Shown one piece after another: positions 23,864 through 36,515 of a DNA stretch of 64,000 nucleotides (position 1 is the stretch's first letter; the number at the start of each line of letters is the position of its first letter). The position numbers were made by a program, and so were the translations under genes. The notes below the pieces were generated by a model that worked only from the letters and a program-made list of their open reading frames with translations, made no database searches and was not told the DNA's origin. The DNA is from Siphonodentalium dalli (lineage: Eukaryota > Mollusca > Scaphopoda > Gadilida > Siphonodentaliidae): contig CP136064.1 of NCBI GenBank assembly GCA_032622095.1, forward strand, positions 220,112,205-220,176,204, written 5' to 3'.

Positions 23864-25726
23864 CAGGGGCCTATACTATAGAATACATTTTTTTGTAATA
23901 GCAGGCTTATTTGAGCCGTACAGAAGGTGTCGAGTACTATGGACCACCGCAATCTATAGCAGCTAACGCGATTTCTTGTAAATCACAAAAAGACGGCAAA
24001 TCGAGTACTATCATCGACCACCGTTCGTCAAACGCACATCTAAACATTTGTGATTTTATCAAGGGAAATTACTCTAATGATATATGCGAATGATATGGCA
24101 ATGCCTATTTGTGTTAGTTGGTGAGTGATTTAGTTGATGAATAAAGGTACACAATGTGTGACTAGTTTCCGATACTTGGGTTATTTTGACCACAATTGCG
24201 CACGATGAAAAGTAATTCCTTCGGTATCGTATGGAATATTTACCATTTTCAGATGGTTTATGTTACATAAACATGTAACATGAAACATTTGAAATTAACG
24301 GTTTTTCGAAAAGGGTCGGCAAGCATACATATCGGTTGCCCTTCAAATGGCCACATCAACTTTATATAGCAATATTACCAAGGATGGAACCTGATTTGTC
24401 TAGCTAGCTTAGGGCTGGGACAGCGGCTGAAATATTAGAAGTGGGAACATCTAGACTTTAATAGTTGAAAAGGTTGAGGTACAATGCATCTGGGAAAATT
24501 CAAACCCATGATGGGGTGCGATGGCTGTTCTCTGACTTGGTTTTTTCGACCTGTGTCAAGGATGGGTGTTCATTTGGAAATTCCAATGTGGACGAACACT
24601 CCCTCGTCCAGGGTCTCCGGGGACATCCAACCTCGATTTTAAAACATATATATAGCACCATCTACTTAAACTATACCTAATTAATGGTACATTCCATTTA
24701 TACCCAACTAAGCGGCTGAATTTAGGTCAACATATGACATTTGGTTTATAACCAACACGCACTACTACATTGGTAAGTTAAGGATCATGAGACCCCGATT
24801 TTTTCTAAGAATTCACTCATGGAACATTCTGTGCGGCACTATTGGCAAAATTAAATTGTTTAGACCACAAGGTGAATGCAAACTTCTTGAGCACACAAAT
24901 GCCATGCGGTTCAAATATGTTTCATAATGTCATGGTAAATATTTGGGGTCCACTGATTCTTAACGCAACTTAGCCTGAAAAATTATCAGTAACTGTTTCA
25001 ACACGAAATGCCACCACCCCCGATTCACCGCGTATCCGTGTACCTTCGCACAAAGATCGTTTATACGTTTTGAGCCCAAGCCCCACAACTTTAACTCTTT
25101 AATTCCGTTCATAATTAAAATCTCCTTTCAACTCCATTGAGCGTAAACCACCTCAATGGGTTAACAATTGAGATTCCGTGACTGCATTACAAAGAACATG
25201 TACCCAGCTAATCGCACTCACAATTATCCGCACGGATCATCGTCGTGGTCACGGCGTGAAAAATCAATTATGTAGCTTATGCCGTTGTAATCTAATACGG
25301 AATTTTTACAAAAATAGTATTATCGCTGTACCATGCATAGAACCCGCTTAGCCCGTACTTTATCATTCCGTATTGCGAATTTTTACATATTACAAAGCCG
25401 TAGCGTTCGAGTACTATGAAAACATGAACAGATGAAACTTTCAGGCCCCCTTTTTCTCCACCAAATGCAAAGATTTTTCCGGTCAAGTGAATCCCGGTAT
25501 ATAGATGGTTCGCCCAAAAAGATCATATAAGTCATTGCATGTCAATGTATTTTGCATATAAAGAGTTTTGGGCATATGTTGAGTTTCAATCTACAATGAA
25601 AGAAATACACTGATAGAAATACAGTCGAATACTATAGAACACAAAATATGTATTACAAAATTTGTAAATCACAAATTAACGCTGATATTACAAAAATTGT
25701 ATTCTATAGTATAGGCCCCTGGTGTG
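23864..25726. repeat. Inverted pair of repeat D ends
   Basis: Caggggcctatactatagaa at about 23865 and its complement at 25700-25726 are near-perfect over ~38 bp. Each side also carries TGTAAATCACAAA-type and GAATACTATAGAA/GAGTACTAT motifs nearby. They may be the two ends of a 1.86-kb element or two solo insertions. The sequence between (24066-25619) has no recognisable gene. Confidence 0.5.
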
Positions 25727-26603
25727 TCATGCCCATTCGAAAACAAAAATAATGTGGAATGTAGATCAAATGGACTGGTTTTTAAATAAAAACATAATGG
25801 TGTTGAGGGGGAGACGCACGTTTTGCATAAATCTAAGATATAATTTTCAACAAAGAATTTCTCTAGATTTATCTGGCGAAACATTTTGAATTTCACATAA
25901 CTTCCTCTTCACTGCAATTAAATTCTGAGCAATTATTAAGAGACGACAAAAATGGATTTTAATACATTTGAGAAGTTAAAATATCAATTTCTTTTTTGTC
26001 CATTTCCGCACCAAGAACTCCTAGCCGGCCATTGGGAAACCAACTGCATTCTGGATGATAATTTGTATGAGATATTTTCAAAATAAATAATCTGATCTGC
26101 AATGGATTTTTTGTCTCATAACTTCCAAGGATGGTCGTTAGAACTTTTGCCCCACAGTCGAGTAAAGTTTCTATCGCCTTATTGGCACACTGTACGACTA
26201 CTATATAGAACCTACTAATTATTAATTTTGTTAATGGTCTGGCGGTCTGTCTTTCGGATCCTTGGGCAGTACATTGCGATTTGCTTTAAGTGTGCTATGT
26301 CGTTGGCAAAACATCAATAACTTTCGCGGGGAAATGCCCGTGCCAATATGACGTCGCTTTGGATACAACATATGACGTCACCTAACAGTTTACTGTATTT
26401 AAAGCGTGAACGTACTTTTACTAATTTACTAAACTAAAGAAAAGTTTATTTAGTGATATGACAAACATTTTTAGACATTTACGAGATGAGTCACGTTGCT
26501 TTTGCGATGTGGCTAACGAATTTGTGCAGTTTTAATTTTTACGTAATTTCCGTCATTTTCCGAATGGCATAGCAACCCGAGTCCGGTTGACAATATTTAT
26601 GAT
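25727..26603. other. Intron 1 sequence with one CRE palindrome
   Basis: No gene was seen. TGACGTCA, the full cAMP-response-element palindrome, lies at 26373-26380, with a second copy at 28563-28570. Either may be chance. Confidence 0.45.
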
Positions 26604-26607
26604 TTAA

Positions 26608-27953
26608 CTCATTCAGTGCCAGGTTTCCTGGGGAAAACGGGTGGCTGAGTGCCAGGTTTCCTGGGGGGAAAGCTATCATTTACACTAATTAGATATTTAC
26701 TTTGATTATTCAATATTGGAAAGAATTGAATTGACAGCAAACATTGATAGTATAGGCCCTACTCAAGAAGTTCGTTAAAAGTCCAATTCCGGTAATACAG
26801 GCTCATCACACCTCCACACTTTCACGTTGCCATGGCAACGAATACTTCAAATTAACACCGATTGTATGAAATTTCAAATGTGTTGTTTTATGTGGCCATC
26901 TAACTAATATATTCTGTGCAGTTTTAGGCATTAATTTTGCTGGTGGAATAACATAGCATTATGGTATGGCAAATATCGGATTTGGGGGGGGGGTGGTTAG
27001 TTAGACCTAACGAATTTTCTAAATGGGATGACGTTTTACAATAACCGATTTCCTAGAAAAGCAGATGGCAAAACTGAAAACAATTTGAAAATCAATTGTG
27101 TCCGTTCTAAAGGCCTACAACAATCGTACTTTCGCTGTGCGGCGTATACTATGGTTCCCCGTTCGTGCGGTACACGTAGCTACATGTATGGAGTCAATGA
27201 CACAAATTTGGGCAATCAGAGTAACTCGGTGACAATTCAATCGAATTCAGCACATCGAAAAACCCCTCACTACCAAATGTCCGTTCGATATCTTAAAACA
27301 TGTAAGAGCAATATATTGACAATGTTTCCTGTAGTAATTTATCATTGTAATTTGGCGAACCCCTTAAGGTACATATTTTGATTGGCGTAATGTGCGCGTT
27401 GTCCAAATCGGTGTTCCTCGATCGTTTGGCGATAAACCAAGTGTTCTATGGATTAGGGCATGCCCGACTTGATAGTAATCGCCTTTTACGCAATCAAAAT
27501 CGGTCTCCAATTAACAGATCTGGACGCTGTATACGTTGACCTCTTAGAGAGTTTGAACTCTGCAATACTTTAGTCACGCCCACAAAACACACAATATTTC
27601 ACCACCTATATTCAGGCGGCTCTATCTCCCGAATGCCTCAACATAAGGAGCTTCCCGATACGTCGTTTGAACGGAGATATGTTCGGCTACGCCATGGTTT
27701 ACAAATTGGATCTACGCATGCGCGTATAAACATACCAGCCGCCACTCACCCCCCCCCCCCGATGAAAATTCTCCCAAGATGTGACTTGTAATCTGCAGTG
27801 TTTTAAACATATACACCAATAATGAAATTGTGAGTTTTTCGCCCAGTAGAGCATGTTTTAAGCGAGATGTTCTGGGCGACGTATATATACGTCGCCGGCA
27901 AATGGTTGGCGCTTTTCGGGCGACGTATATATACGTCGCCGGCACTGAATGAG
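26608..27953. mobile_element. piggyBac-like non-autonomous element, 1346 bp
   Basis: It is flanked on both sides by TTAA (26604-26607 and 27954-27957) and has 13-bp perfect terminal inverted repeats CTCATTCAGTGCC / GGCACTGAATGAG. TTAA duplication and this type of end are characteristic of piggyBac. The subterminal zones differ: the left has two CCAGGTTTCCTGG palindromes, the right two GGCGACGTATATATACGTCG-type palindromes. The interior open frame (27028-27381, 117 codons) shows no transposase motif. A poly-G run at 26985 and a poly-C run at 27748 lie inside. Confidence 0.85.
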
Positions 27954-28072
27954 TTAAGTAATGATTATTGTTTAAATTATAAACCATGTAATACCTTCAC
28001 GCAATGAATACCGCAATTTTGGCAATATGAAAAGTAACATTTTGTAGTTTTAATTTAATTGCAATGACGTTT

Positions 28073-28128
28073 CAAGATGGCGGCCCCTCAAATTCAAGAT
28101 GGCGGCGACCCTAATTCAAGATGGCGGC
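28073..28128 (+). promoter_or_regulatory. Three tandem YY1-type sites (CAAGATGGCGGC)
   Basis: Exact copies of CAAGATGGCGGC start at 28073, 28095 and 28117, spaced 22 bp. AAGATGGCGGC is the strong form of the YY1 binding motif, found in core promoters and in some LINE 5' ends. No transcript start or coding exon is visible nearby, so this could be a hidden promoter or a remnant of a repeat 5' end. Confidence 0.55.
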
Positions 28129-28155
28129 GCCCAAGTTCGAAAGCGAACTTAGTAT

Positions 28156-28224
28156 AAGGACGACCAGCGCATGTGTTGCTACGCAACACATGCGCGGCTG
28201 GGCTGGGCCCAGCTGGTCGTCCTT
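28156..28224. mobile_element. 69-bp hairpin micro-element
   Basis: Aaggacgaccag and its complement bound the unit. Inside is a perfect 13-bp stem, GCGCATGTGTTGC, with a 3-base loop (28167-28195), then a GGGCCC-containing stretch. It is probably the smallest deletion form of an inverted-repeat element. Confidence 0.7.
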
Positions 28225-28230
28225 AAAGAA

Positions 28231-28290
28231 CGTTACAGAATCTTTTGTTTAGATCCGGATATGGTAAACATAAAGAGCGTTATTACTTGC
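28231..28290 (-). mobile_element. Fragment of MITE family 1
   Basis: The segment from cgttacagaatcttttgttt to taaagagcgttatt matches, as reverse complement, about 47770-47825 of the intact 47.5-kb copy. It is followed by a short hairpin (acttgcgcc ... ggacgcaagt). Confidence 0.7.
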
Positions 28291-28681
28291 GCCAGTCTAT
28301 GCTGGACGCAAGTAATGTTTTCGGTCCTGATCTCTGTTTATCTGTTATCTGTTTATATGTCCTTCCGCAAACATGTTACGTCATACCGGAAGTACATACT
28401 ATCAAGAATGCACACGCGCTAATATGAAATGGTTGCATCAATTGTAATTTAAATCCACATATATACTTAATTTGCATTGTTATCTGGTTTTATTTTGGTA
28501 ATAAATTGTTCATAAATGAACAATATTGAATGATTTCTTTCTGGAAACCGATCAAGACGCCATGACGTCACGACGCACATCAGGACGTCACAAGCTACAC
28601 GGGCGCGCAAAACATCAGACATGATTGCGTCGATGTCCATACAGCTGAGACTCGTATTACACGGACAGGCTAAACCATATT

Positions 28682-29685
28682 GGAGGCCAAATTCACATTT
28701 AATAATTAATTGCGCTTAAGCGCAATCAATTGCGCTTACCCGCAAGTAATTGCGCTTAAGCGTTAACTATATGTAACAAAACACCCCTGGTGAATAAATA
28801 GGTTTATCCATAACTTAACCTTAACTCCTATTGACATATCGCCTCTTGGTTTCATTGATTTGGATGGGTAGGGAGCTAGCCCAACTTCTTTATCAAAATG
28901 GCTGACTCGCAATAGTATCACCTTCTGTTTTAGTTGGAGCGACTCGTGATATCATTATATTATCTTCGGTGTATATTAGTTGGGACTACTTGCAATAGCA
29001 TTACTTTCTGTATTAGTCGGGGCGACTTTGATGTTCTTCAATTTTCGAGTATACAGGCACACCATATGAGGGAAGCAAGCCCTCGGTGACACCACATTCA
29101 ATCTATATGACCATGAAAATACTATAGATTTGTGCGAGAGATGCTGATTTAATAACAAAAACTAGAGCTCGAGGACTGAGACACAAAAGCTCCAGGAATG
29201 AGACACCATTTTTTTTGGACAGGGATGCTGATCATATGAAAATAGGGTTCCCCACCTGATTTAATTCAATAAGTAAACCATATGAGGTAAGCAACCCTTC
29301 ATGTAGTGACACCACATGCATGCTATAGTGTATGACCATAGTAAGGGCCCAAATCTGTGCAAAAATACATAATTAAAAAACATCATACAAAAAATTACAA
29401 GAGTTCCGGGAAGGAGACAACAATTCTTTGGATATAGGGATGCTGACAATATGTAATTAGGGATTATCATTGTTGAACAAATACTCACAGTTGACTGTTG
29501 AGTACTCAGGCTAATTAAAACAGGTTAAAATTAGCCCAATGCTACTCTTGTGTTGCTAGGTGATACACCAGGTCATGCCAATAGTTTATGGGTAGGTTAA
29601 GCGTAAATGCCCTATTTGTGCTTAAGCACAATATGTGGTATTTGCGCATAAGCGCAATTCATTATTAAATGTGAATTTGGCCTCC
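28682..29685. mobile_element. Inverted-repeat element, 1004 bp, with GCGCTTAAGCGC palindromes
   Basis: The left end GGAGGCCAAATTCACATTTA is matched by its complement at 29666-29685, and the match continues through AATAAT into AATTGCGC. Inside the left arm AATTGCGCTTA recurs three times; the right arm carries TTGTGCTTAAGCACAA and TTGCGCATAAGCGCAA variants. Two internal blocks share a CACCATATGAGG-AAGCAA-type sequence near 29050 and 29278, a diverged duplication. No clear target duplication or transposase was found. Confidence 0.82.
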
Positions 29686-30625
29686 CATAAAACCATTCCA
29701 TCTGCCAACAACTTCGTGTTTTATTATTATAAATATATATATACTGCATGAAAAACAAAAGTGGGCAATAGTACTGCCCATTAGAAGCCTATTTTATGTA
29801 ACTTGAAACACGGGGAAATGAGTTGAGATCAAGTCTAAAAGATGCGTGAGGAATCTTTTTCGCACAGACAGTGAGGTGTGAACATATTTCTGGATAGTTC
29901 AAAACATTTTCGAAAGATCCTGGTGCAAATAAATCATGTCCGGCCAAACAGTCGAGTGCGTGGTTCAATTGAAAACCAATTGCACTGACAAATGTGAATG
30001 TGGAAACATGGATTATTAAAATGCCTTATTAATTAACTGGGAAACAAGCTTTCTAATTCTCAACGCAATATACATTTTGATGATATGTTCCCGAAGACTC
30101 TAGATCAGTCACTAAGGGCATGCATGTTCACATTCACACACTGTTAATCAAACACTAGCCAATGGTCGCGTGTCTTTTATTTATTTGTGTCGGTATTTGT
30201 AATTTACTTTGATGGTTTTTGCCACTGGCATACACACTTGATATCATTCTAGTCAAACTAGTAATTTAACCCAATTGGTATATAATTTAGCATCATCGGC
30301 AACCAATCGTCTTCACACCCTTTATATGAACGATGTCTGTATTGTTTTATAAATATGTCAAACAACTCGTACGTTTACTAAGACTATCGTTAGTGTTATA
30401 GATCAACTTGATATAACAGAGATATTCTGTCCGTACACACAACTATTTCAGCGATGGATGAACTTAGATTTGATATCTAGATTTTTGTTATCGATCTCTC
30501 AAACGAGGGGCCAGCACCCGTGGTTCAAACTGTTGTTGGTATAAGACACCACAAAACATGCCAAATGTGTGATTGGCGCAAGTATAGGCAGCTCAAGTGA
30601 GTGCATTCTAGTTTGTTATACTGTT
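29686..30625. other. Intron 1 sequence, no gene recognised
   Basis: AT-rich DNA with a short TATA run near 29733. I see no exon, RNA or repeat. Confidence 0.5.
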
Positions 30626-30901
30626 TTCCTGATATGGAAATAATAAAGAGCGTTTATATCATTTGTGTGTGATTAACCAATATATAATTGCGCTGTGTTA
30701 AGTAAACAGAAGCAAAACGTCTGTAACACGATCAGGCTCTTGTTTACGTACACCATCGTACGTCTTGTCGACAATATACTATTTACGCGCTGATTATGTT
30801 TGGCATATGAACAAAACTATATATATTTTAATATTCCTTCTGTTGATGGCGATTTGAACAAATATGAATATTTCTGCAACGAACGCCGCCCGTGCCGTTA
30901 A
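30626..30901 (-). mobile_element. Half copy of MITE family 1
   Basis: It begins at the central CTGATATGGAAATAATAAAG core and runs to the terminal CGCCGCCCGTGCCGTTAA, so it is the 5' half of the family on the minus strand. The other half is missing, a truncation. Confidence 0.78.
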
Positions 30902-32419
30902 GGTAGGATTCCCCTAAATTTGGGAATATGCATTGTCGATGAGGGTGGGCTAGGTTCGGATGCTCGTTCTTACCGATAACTGCGAGCACAGACTAAAGTG
31001 ATATATCAAAATGTAGGTCCAGGTTTGGAGTATCGGAAACCAGTGGCACTTTCCGCATGAATGTATTCTAAGTGGCAGAAAAATGTCTTGGAAAATAACC
31101 TTTGGCATTCGTACGCAAACAACGCGAAACCACATTTCACCCCAAAAAATAACTAAGTGACAGATGACCACGTGTCCCGACAACAATTCCATTTGAAAAC
31201 ATTTAACGTTTTCCAACTGCAATACCCATACAACCGGATTCACCAAACCCACAAAACACGTGGAGTCGGAATCCATTTTATCGATTTATTCGTTATCCCG
31301 CACCAAAGTGCAAAGGTCAACTGCGGCGAGTGCAGGTACCGCGATATATATGGGAGACCATAATTATCACTTTTAAAAGCGATTTGGGTTATATGAATAT
31401 GAATTACTCAAATGGATGTGCGACAAGTAAGACGTCCTTTCTGAACGTGATTCCAGTAATAACTATTATATTGTAGTGACTCCGTGCACATACAACGTCT
31501 CCACCACCACCACCATACAACAACAACAACAACCATACAACAACACAGTACAGTTTGGAATCTCGAATTACGTTCTCGTTTGTTAGAACACGGTTCAGTT
31601 CCATTAGATAATAATTTACGTAACGGAATGTAAAAAAATGAGTTTTGTGTGTACCGGTACCCATTACCCAATACTATACGACACAATATATATTTGCATA
31701 AACATCAATAAAGGAGCAGTACGCTACAAAACAATACAATATAATAATACTAATAAATAAAACTCATTTCTGTTTTGTTTGTCTGTCGGGCTATTGTTAT
31801 GTAGCTTTTTATTCCGAATACCCAATAATCCGAAGGTCTCATAATCCAGAGGTCCGATACTACGAATATCCGGTATATATTCCGCACAACACCTCCTGAT
31901 AAAATTGACATTATAATTACACCAATAGGCGTAATGGCAATGCATATTTGTGGTACAATTATGCTTTAAATATGGCCATTTGTTATTAGCATATTTTAGA
32001 TTAGTATATAGTATCACTGCAGGGACGTGGCTAGAAGGTCTTCGATGGGGGTGTCCACCTTGGGAAATTCCAACTCCACCCCCCCCCCCCTTGAGTCAGC
32101 ATCAGACCAACACAAGTTTTTGCATAATTCCATTTGCACCCCCCTTGCACCTCAGTCAGGCCTAATTTCCTATATATTCATAAGCCATGGTTCTATATTA
32201 CCGGTATGAGTATGAGAACATTCAGATATTTTAACCTAAAAATTGCCCAAAAAAAAAACAACTAGTGGCCTAATTCCAGACAAATGCACACAGCTACAGT
32301 GTTGGAAATTTTAAACCTCATACTCCCCCTCAAGTTGGAAAATTCTTCAACTGATGACCATTTCTGTCCACAAGTTTGACCAAATGTAGTAAAATATTGT
32401 TTTGGGGATGGGGTAATGA
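30902..32419. other. Intron 1 sequence with simple repeats
   Basis: (CCA)n and (ACA)n tracts lie at about 31500-31545, and a poly-C tract of about 12 bases at 32079-32090. ORFs at 30950-31276 and 31404-31686 (-) read through simple repeats or show no domain. Confidence 0.55.
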
Positions 32420-32452
32420 CACACCGGGCCGACCATGGTTCGGCCCGGTGTG
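32420..32452. repeat. 33-bp GC-rich hairpin
   Basis: cacaccgggccga and tcggcccggtgtg form a perfect 13-bp stem around a 7-base ccatggt loop, inside otherwise AT-rich DNA. It could be a tip of a foldback element or a structured RNA piece. Confidence 0.65.
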
Positions 32453-33576
32453 CGAAAATTTTGAAATCTGAACAAGAAAGTCGCAAAATCCTAACATCTA
32501 GAGTTCTAGACTAGCCTCAAGACTTCCTACTGTTGGAAATCCAATCCAAACAGAACGATAATACGATGTAACCCAAACATCCATGCTTTGACAAGCCGAA
32601 TCACACACTTTCCACTTCGCGAATTAACCTGTTCGATGAAATATAGGGCGGTGGTCACTGGTTATTTGAACTTATTTCACAAATATAGTGACACATTACA
32701 ATAACCAGCTCATGATACGAATGATATTTAAGTTATTGCGATCGAATATTGATTCGAATGCACGAACAATTCAATGAGACTATACGTACATGTGACAAAT
32801 CAGTCCGCACGTGAAATCGCTGTCTGTAAACTGTATTTTTAAGTGTAAACACATAGTGTTGAATAATGTCAAAGCGCTAATAACTAAACAATTATTGCGA
32901 TCCCGAGACACATTCCTCCCGTCACATGTCCATGAATGCACGAGAAAATATCTCACAATTAAAGTGACATACACAATTAACAATTAGAACTGAAGGAAGT
33001 CAGAAAATTTACAATGATTCGTTCCCGCCCGACTGCAATTTTTTTAATGTTGTTCATTGTCACGTGACCATGATTCAATCAAAATGGCGTCCACATAGTA
33101 ACGATTTCTTCCAACTTGCAAATCTTATTTCTACAATAATAGCACCTAGTAACTTGACCATACTATCGTATAATTGATTTACGGTGTCGGGGTGACAATA
33201 CCGCTGGATAATTTGGCCAAAATAATGAAAATTAAAGGATTTGTGATTTTGTCATAAAAAAATTTCAAATAGCATTTTCTCCACCAAAAACACCGTTGAA
33301 ATTTTGTTCAGTCTCGGTTATGACTTCAGATTACCGATTTATACAATATCTGAGCTTGGGAACTCTCCAGGTCCCCTATTTCAACATGTGGTCATTTTTT
33401 TTCATGGCATAATTTAGGGGAATCATACCTTAAGTCTAAGAACGGATACTGGATTTACAAATTATAATATAAAATGACTGTATTGAGTGCAAATTTGAAA
33501 GACCAATAAGGACGTCAACTCGTGTAAGAATTAATGGACAAACACTGCCCTGCTGGGCTATACTATATCAAATCAC
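32453..33576. other. Intron 1 sequence, no gene recognised
   Basis: AT-rich DNA without a recognisable exon or repeat. aaaatggcgtcc near 33080 is a weaker YY1-like match. Confidence 0.5.
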
Positions 33577-34348
33577 GGTCCTACTAAAACCCGACCGCAC
33601 CCGACCACACCCGACCGGACCCGACTGCACCCGACCGGACCGCCCCCAGGGGTCCGAGCGAGATGGGGTTTGCACTATCGTGTAGAATGGATCCGAGTGT
33701 ACCAATGTTCCAATCTCCAAGTCGATAGCTCGAGCGGACACGGCACTGTTAACCCCTAACATGCGGCCGTTTCCACCAGGTACGGGAAATCCAAAAAGGC
33801 GCCGACCGCACCACCCCTGACTGCCTGACCACGAAAATGGAAATTATATCATGAAGGAAATACGGCTATTCATCCATGCGCGATCGGACAAGTCGCTAGC
33901 TGCAGCGGAAGTGAATAAATTAACCCATACGCTGCTGCCGAATTCGCTATAAATGTACGCAAAAACGCCGAAATTAACACCCGCCGACCGGACCGTCCCC
34001 AGGTACGGGAAATCCATAAAGGCACCGATCGCTGCTCCCCTGACTGCCTGACTACGGAAATGGACATTATATCGTGAAGTGAATACCCATATGCATCAAC
34101 GGGCGATCGGACAAGTCGCTAGCTGCAGCGCAAAAACGCCGAAATTAACACCCGCCGACACATCTATAGGCCGGAGTTATACAGTGTGTGTGTAATTTAT
34201 TTTAGATGAAAAACATGACTGTTGGAAGGAAACTTGAAACTGATTCTTTGCCTACATGTATCTATATCTAACAGAATGTTTGTTGGTTATTAAAATTGAA
34301 GTTGATTACAACACCGAAGTATCAGTGATATGTCCAAACGCAAACAGA

Positions 34349-35745
34349 AGCTGCAGCAAACGACTTGTCCGATCGCCCATGGATGCATATGGGTATTCAC
34401 TTCATGATATAATGTACATTTCCGTGTTCAGGCAGTCAGGGGAGGTGCGGTCGGCGCCTTTTTGGATCTCCCGTACCTGGCGGAAACGGCCGCAAGTCAG
34501 GAGTTAACAGTGCCGTATCCGCTCGAGCTATCGACTTGGGGATTATAACTTTGGTACATTCGTGTCCATTCTACACGATAGTGCAAACCCCATCTCGCTC
34601 GGACCCCTGGGGCGGTCCGGTCGGCGGGTGCTAATTTCGGCGTTTTTGCGTACATTTATAGCGAATTCGGCAGCAGCGTATGGGTTAATTTATTCACTTC
34701 CGCTGCAGCTAGCGACTTGTCCGATCGCGCATGGATGAATAACCGTATTTTCTTCATGATATAATGTCCATTTTCGTGGTCAGGCAGTCAGGGGTGGTGC
34801 GGTCGGCGCCTTTTTGGATTTTCCGTACCTGGCGGAAACGACCGCAAGTCAGGGGTTAACAGTGCCGTGTCCGCTCGAGCTATCGACTTGGGGATTGGAA
34901 CTTTGGTACATTCGGGTCCATTCTACACGATAGTGCAAACCCCACCTCGGTCGGACCCCTGGGGGCGGTCCGGTCGGCGGGTGTTAATTTCGGCGTTTTT
35001 GCGTACATTTATAGCGAATTCGGCAGCAGCGTATGGGTTAATGTGTTCACTTCCGCTGCAGCTAGCGACTTGTCCGATCGCGCATGGATGAATAGCCGTA
35101 TTTCCTTCATGATATAATGTCCATTTTCGTGGTCAGGCAGTCAGGGGTGGTGCGGTCGGCGCCTTTTTGGATTTCCCGTACCTGGCGGAAACGACCGCAA
35201 GTCAGGGGTTAACAGTGCCGTGTCCGCTCGAGCTATCGACTTGGGGATTGGAACTTTGGTACATTCGGGTCCATTCTACACGATAGTGCAAACCCCATCT
35301 CGGTCGGACCCCTGGGGGCGGTCCGGTCGGCGGGTGTTAATTTCGGCGTTTTTGCGTACATTTATAGCGAATTCGGCAGCAGCGTATGGGTTAATGTGTT
35401 CACTTCCGCTGCAGCTAGCGACTTGTCCGATCGCGCATGGATGAATAGCCGTATTTCCTTCATGATATAATGTCCATTTTCGTGGTCAGGCAGTCAGGGG
35501 TGGTGCGGTCGGCGCCTTTTTGGATTTCCCGTACCTGGCGCAAACGACCGCAAGTCAGGGGTTAACAGTGCCGTGTCCGCTCGAGCTATTGACTTGGGGA
35601 TTAGAACTTTGGTACATTCGGGTCCATTCTACACGATAGTGCAAACCCCATCTCGCTCGGACCCCTGGGGGCGGTCCGGTCGGCGGGTGTTAATTTCGGC
35701 GTTTTTTGCGTACATTTATAGCGAATTCGGCAGCAGCGTATGGTT
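34349..35745 (+). repeat. 353-bp tandem array inside the 33.6-kb element
   Basis: The landmark ccgtatccgctcgag/ccgtgtccgctcgag recurs at 34514, 34867, 35220 and 35573, exactly 353 bp apart; the first unit is the most diverged. Each unit includes GCGGTCGGCGCCTTTTTGG, CCGCTGCAGCTAGCGACTTG and the terminal-arm sequence, so the array is made of end sequence amplified inward. Confidence 0.93.
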
Positions 35746-35773
35746 TAAACATATTTATTCGCCATATATGCAT

Positions 35774-36515
35774 ACTAGAAGGTGACCCGACTTCGTCCGG
35801 GCTTTGACCTTGAATTGACCATTTTGAAGGTCAAGGTCAGGTGGGGGCAAACACCAACACCCCAAAAATGGTGGAAATCGGCCCAGCGGATACCGTGAAA
35901 TCGGGCCAGAGGATACCGAGATACCCTATGCATCAAATTTCGTCCGTAAAAATCAGCCAGTTTAACCCGATTTGATTTCCACTCAAGTATATAAACGCGC
36001 CTCATATACACACGCTCATTAATTATCAAGTTTCAACGTAAAGATAAATTACCATCGGTGCCCGAGATATCGCCAAGACGTCTGAAACAGTCAAATGCAT
36101 CGGCCGGTTAAGAGTTAACGTGATCTAACGTTATGACCTCTAACGACGTCATAGAAGTTACGCATTGTTTTTATCCTGATGGAAGATAGTACCACTTCTT
36201 CTTAATAATTGAGGCAGATAACTAAAACGGATACATACGCATTATATATCGTTGGAAAGAGGAAACACGAAAGATTCTCACAGTATCATTATTATGACTG
36301 GCATTTTAATATTCGCGCTGTTTCGAATCGATTTGTAAGCACCGAACTCAAATGAAAGTCCCGTAACACAGCGTAAAACAGATTTGACCTCGGCACGTGA
36401 AAAGTTGACCTCGGATCTGAAAATTAATAGGCCTATGTTACTCCTGGCCCGAAAATACCCCCACATACCAAGTTTCATCGAAATCGGGTCGGCCGTTTTC
36501 GAGTCCATCGGAACA
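35774..36515 (+). mobile_element. Repeat B copy inserted in the 33.6-kb element
   Basis: 35774 starts tagaaggtgacccgacttcg, as at 1119, followed by TGACCTTGA (35805) and TCAAGGTCA (35831). A second matching piece (ccacataccaagtttcatcg and cggccgttttcgagtc) lies at about 36460-36510. The stretch between is diverged or unrelated. Confidence 0.65.

Noticed and set aside
27028-27381. 117-codon open frame inside the piggyBac-like element as a transposase
   Set aside because: No DDE motif, no basic or zinc-binding pattern; too short and of ordinary composition.
26373-28570. Two full CRE palindromes (TGACGTCA) as a regulatory module
   Set aside because: Two 8-bp matches 2.2 kb apart in 64 kb are close to chance expectation; no clustering with other promoter signals.
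34867-35785. Three similar 70-74 codon open frames
   Set aside because: Spaced exactly 353 bp; translations of the tandem array inside an inverted-repeat element.
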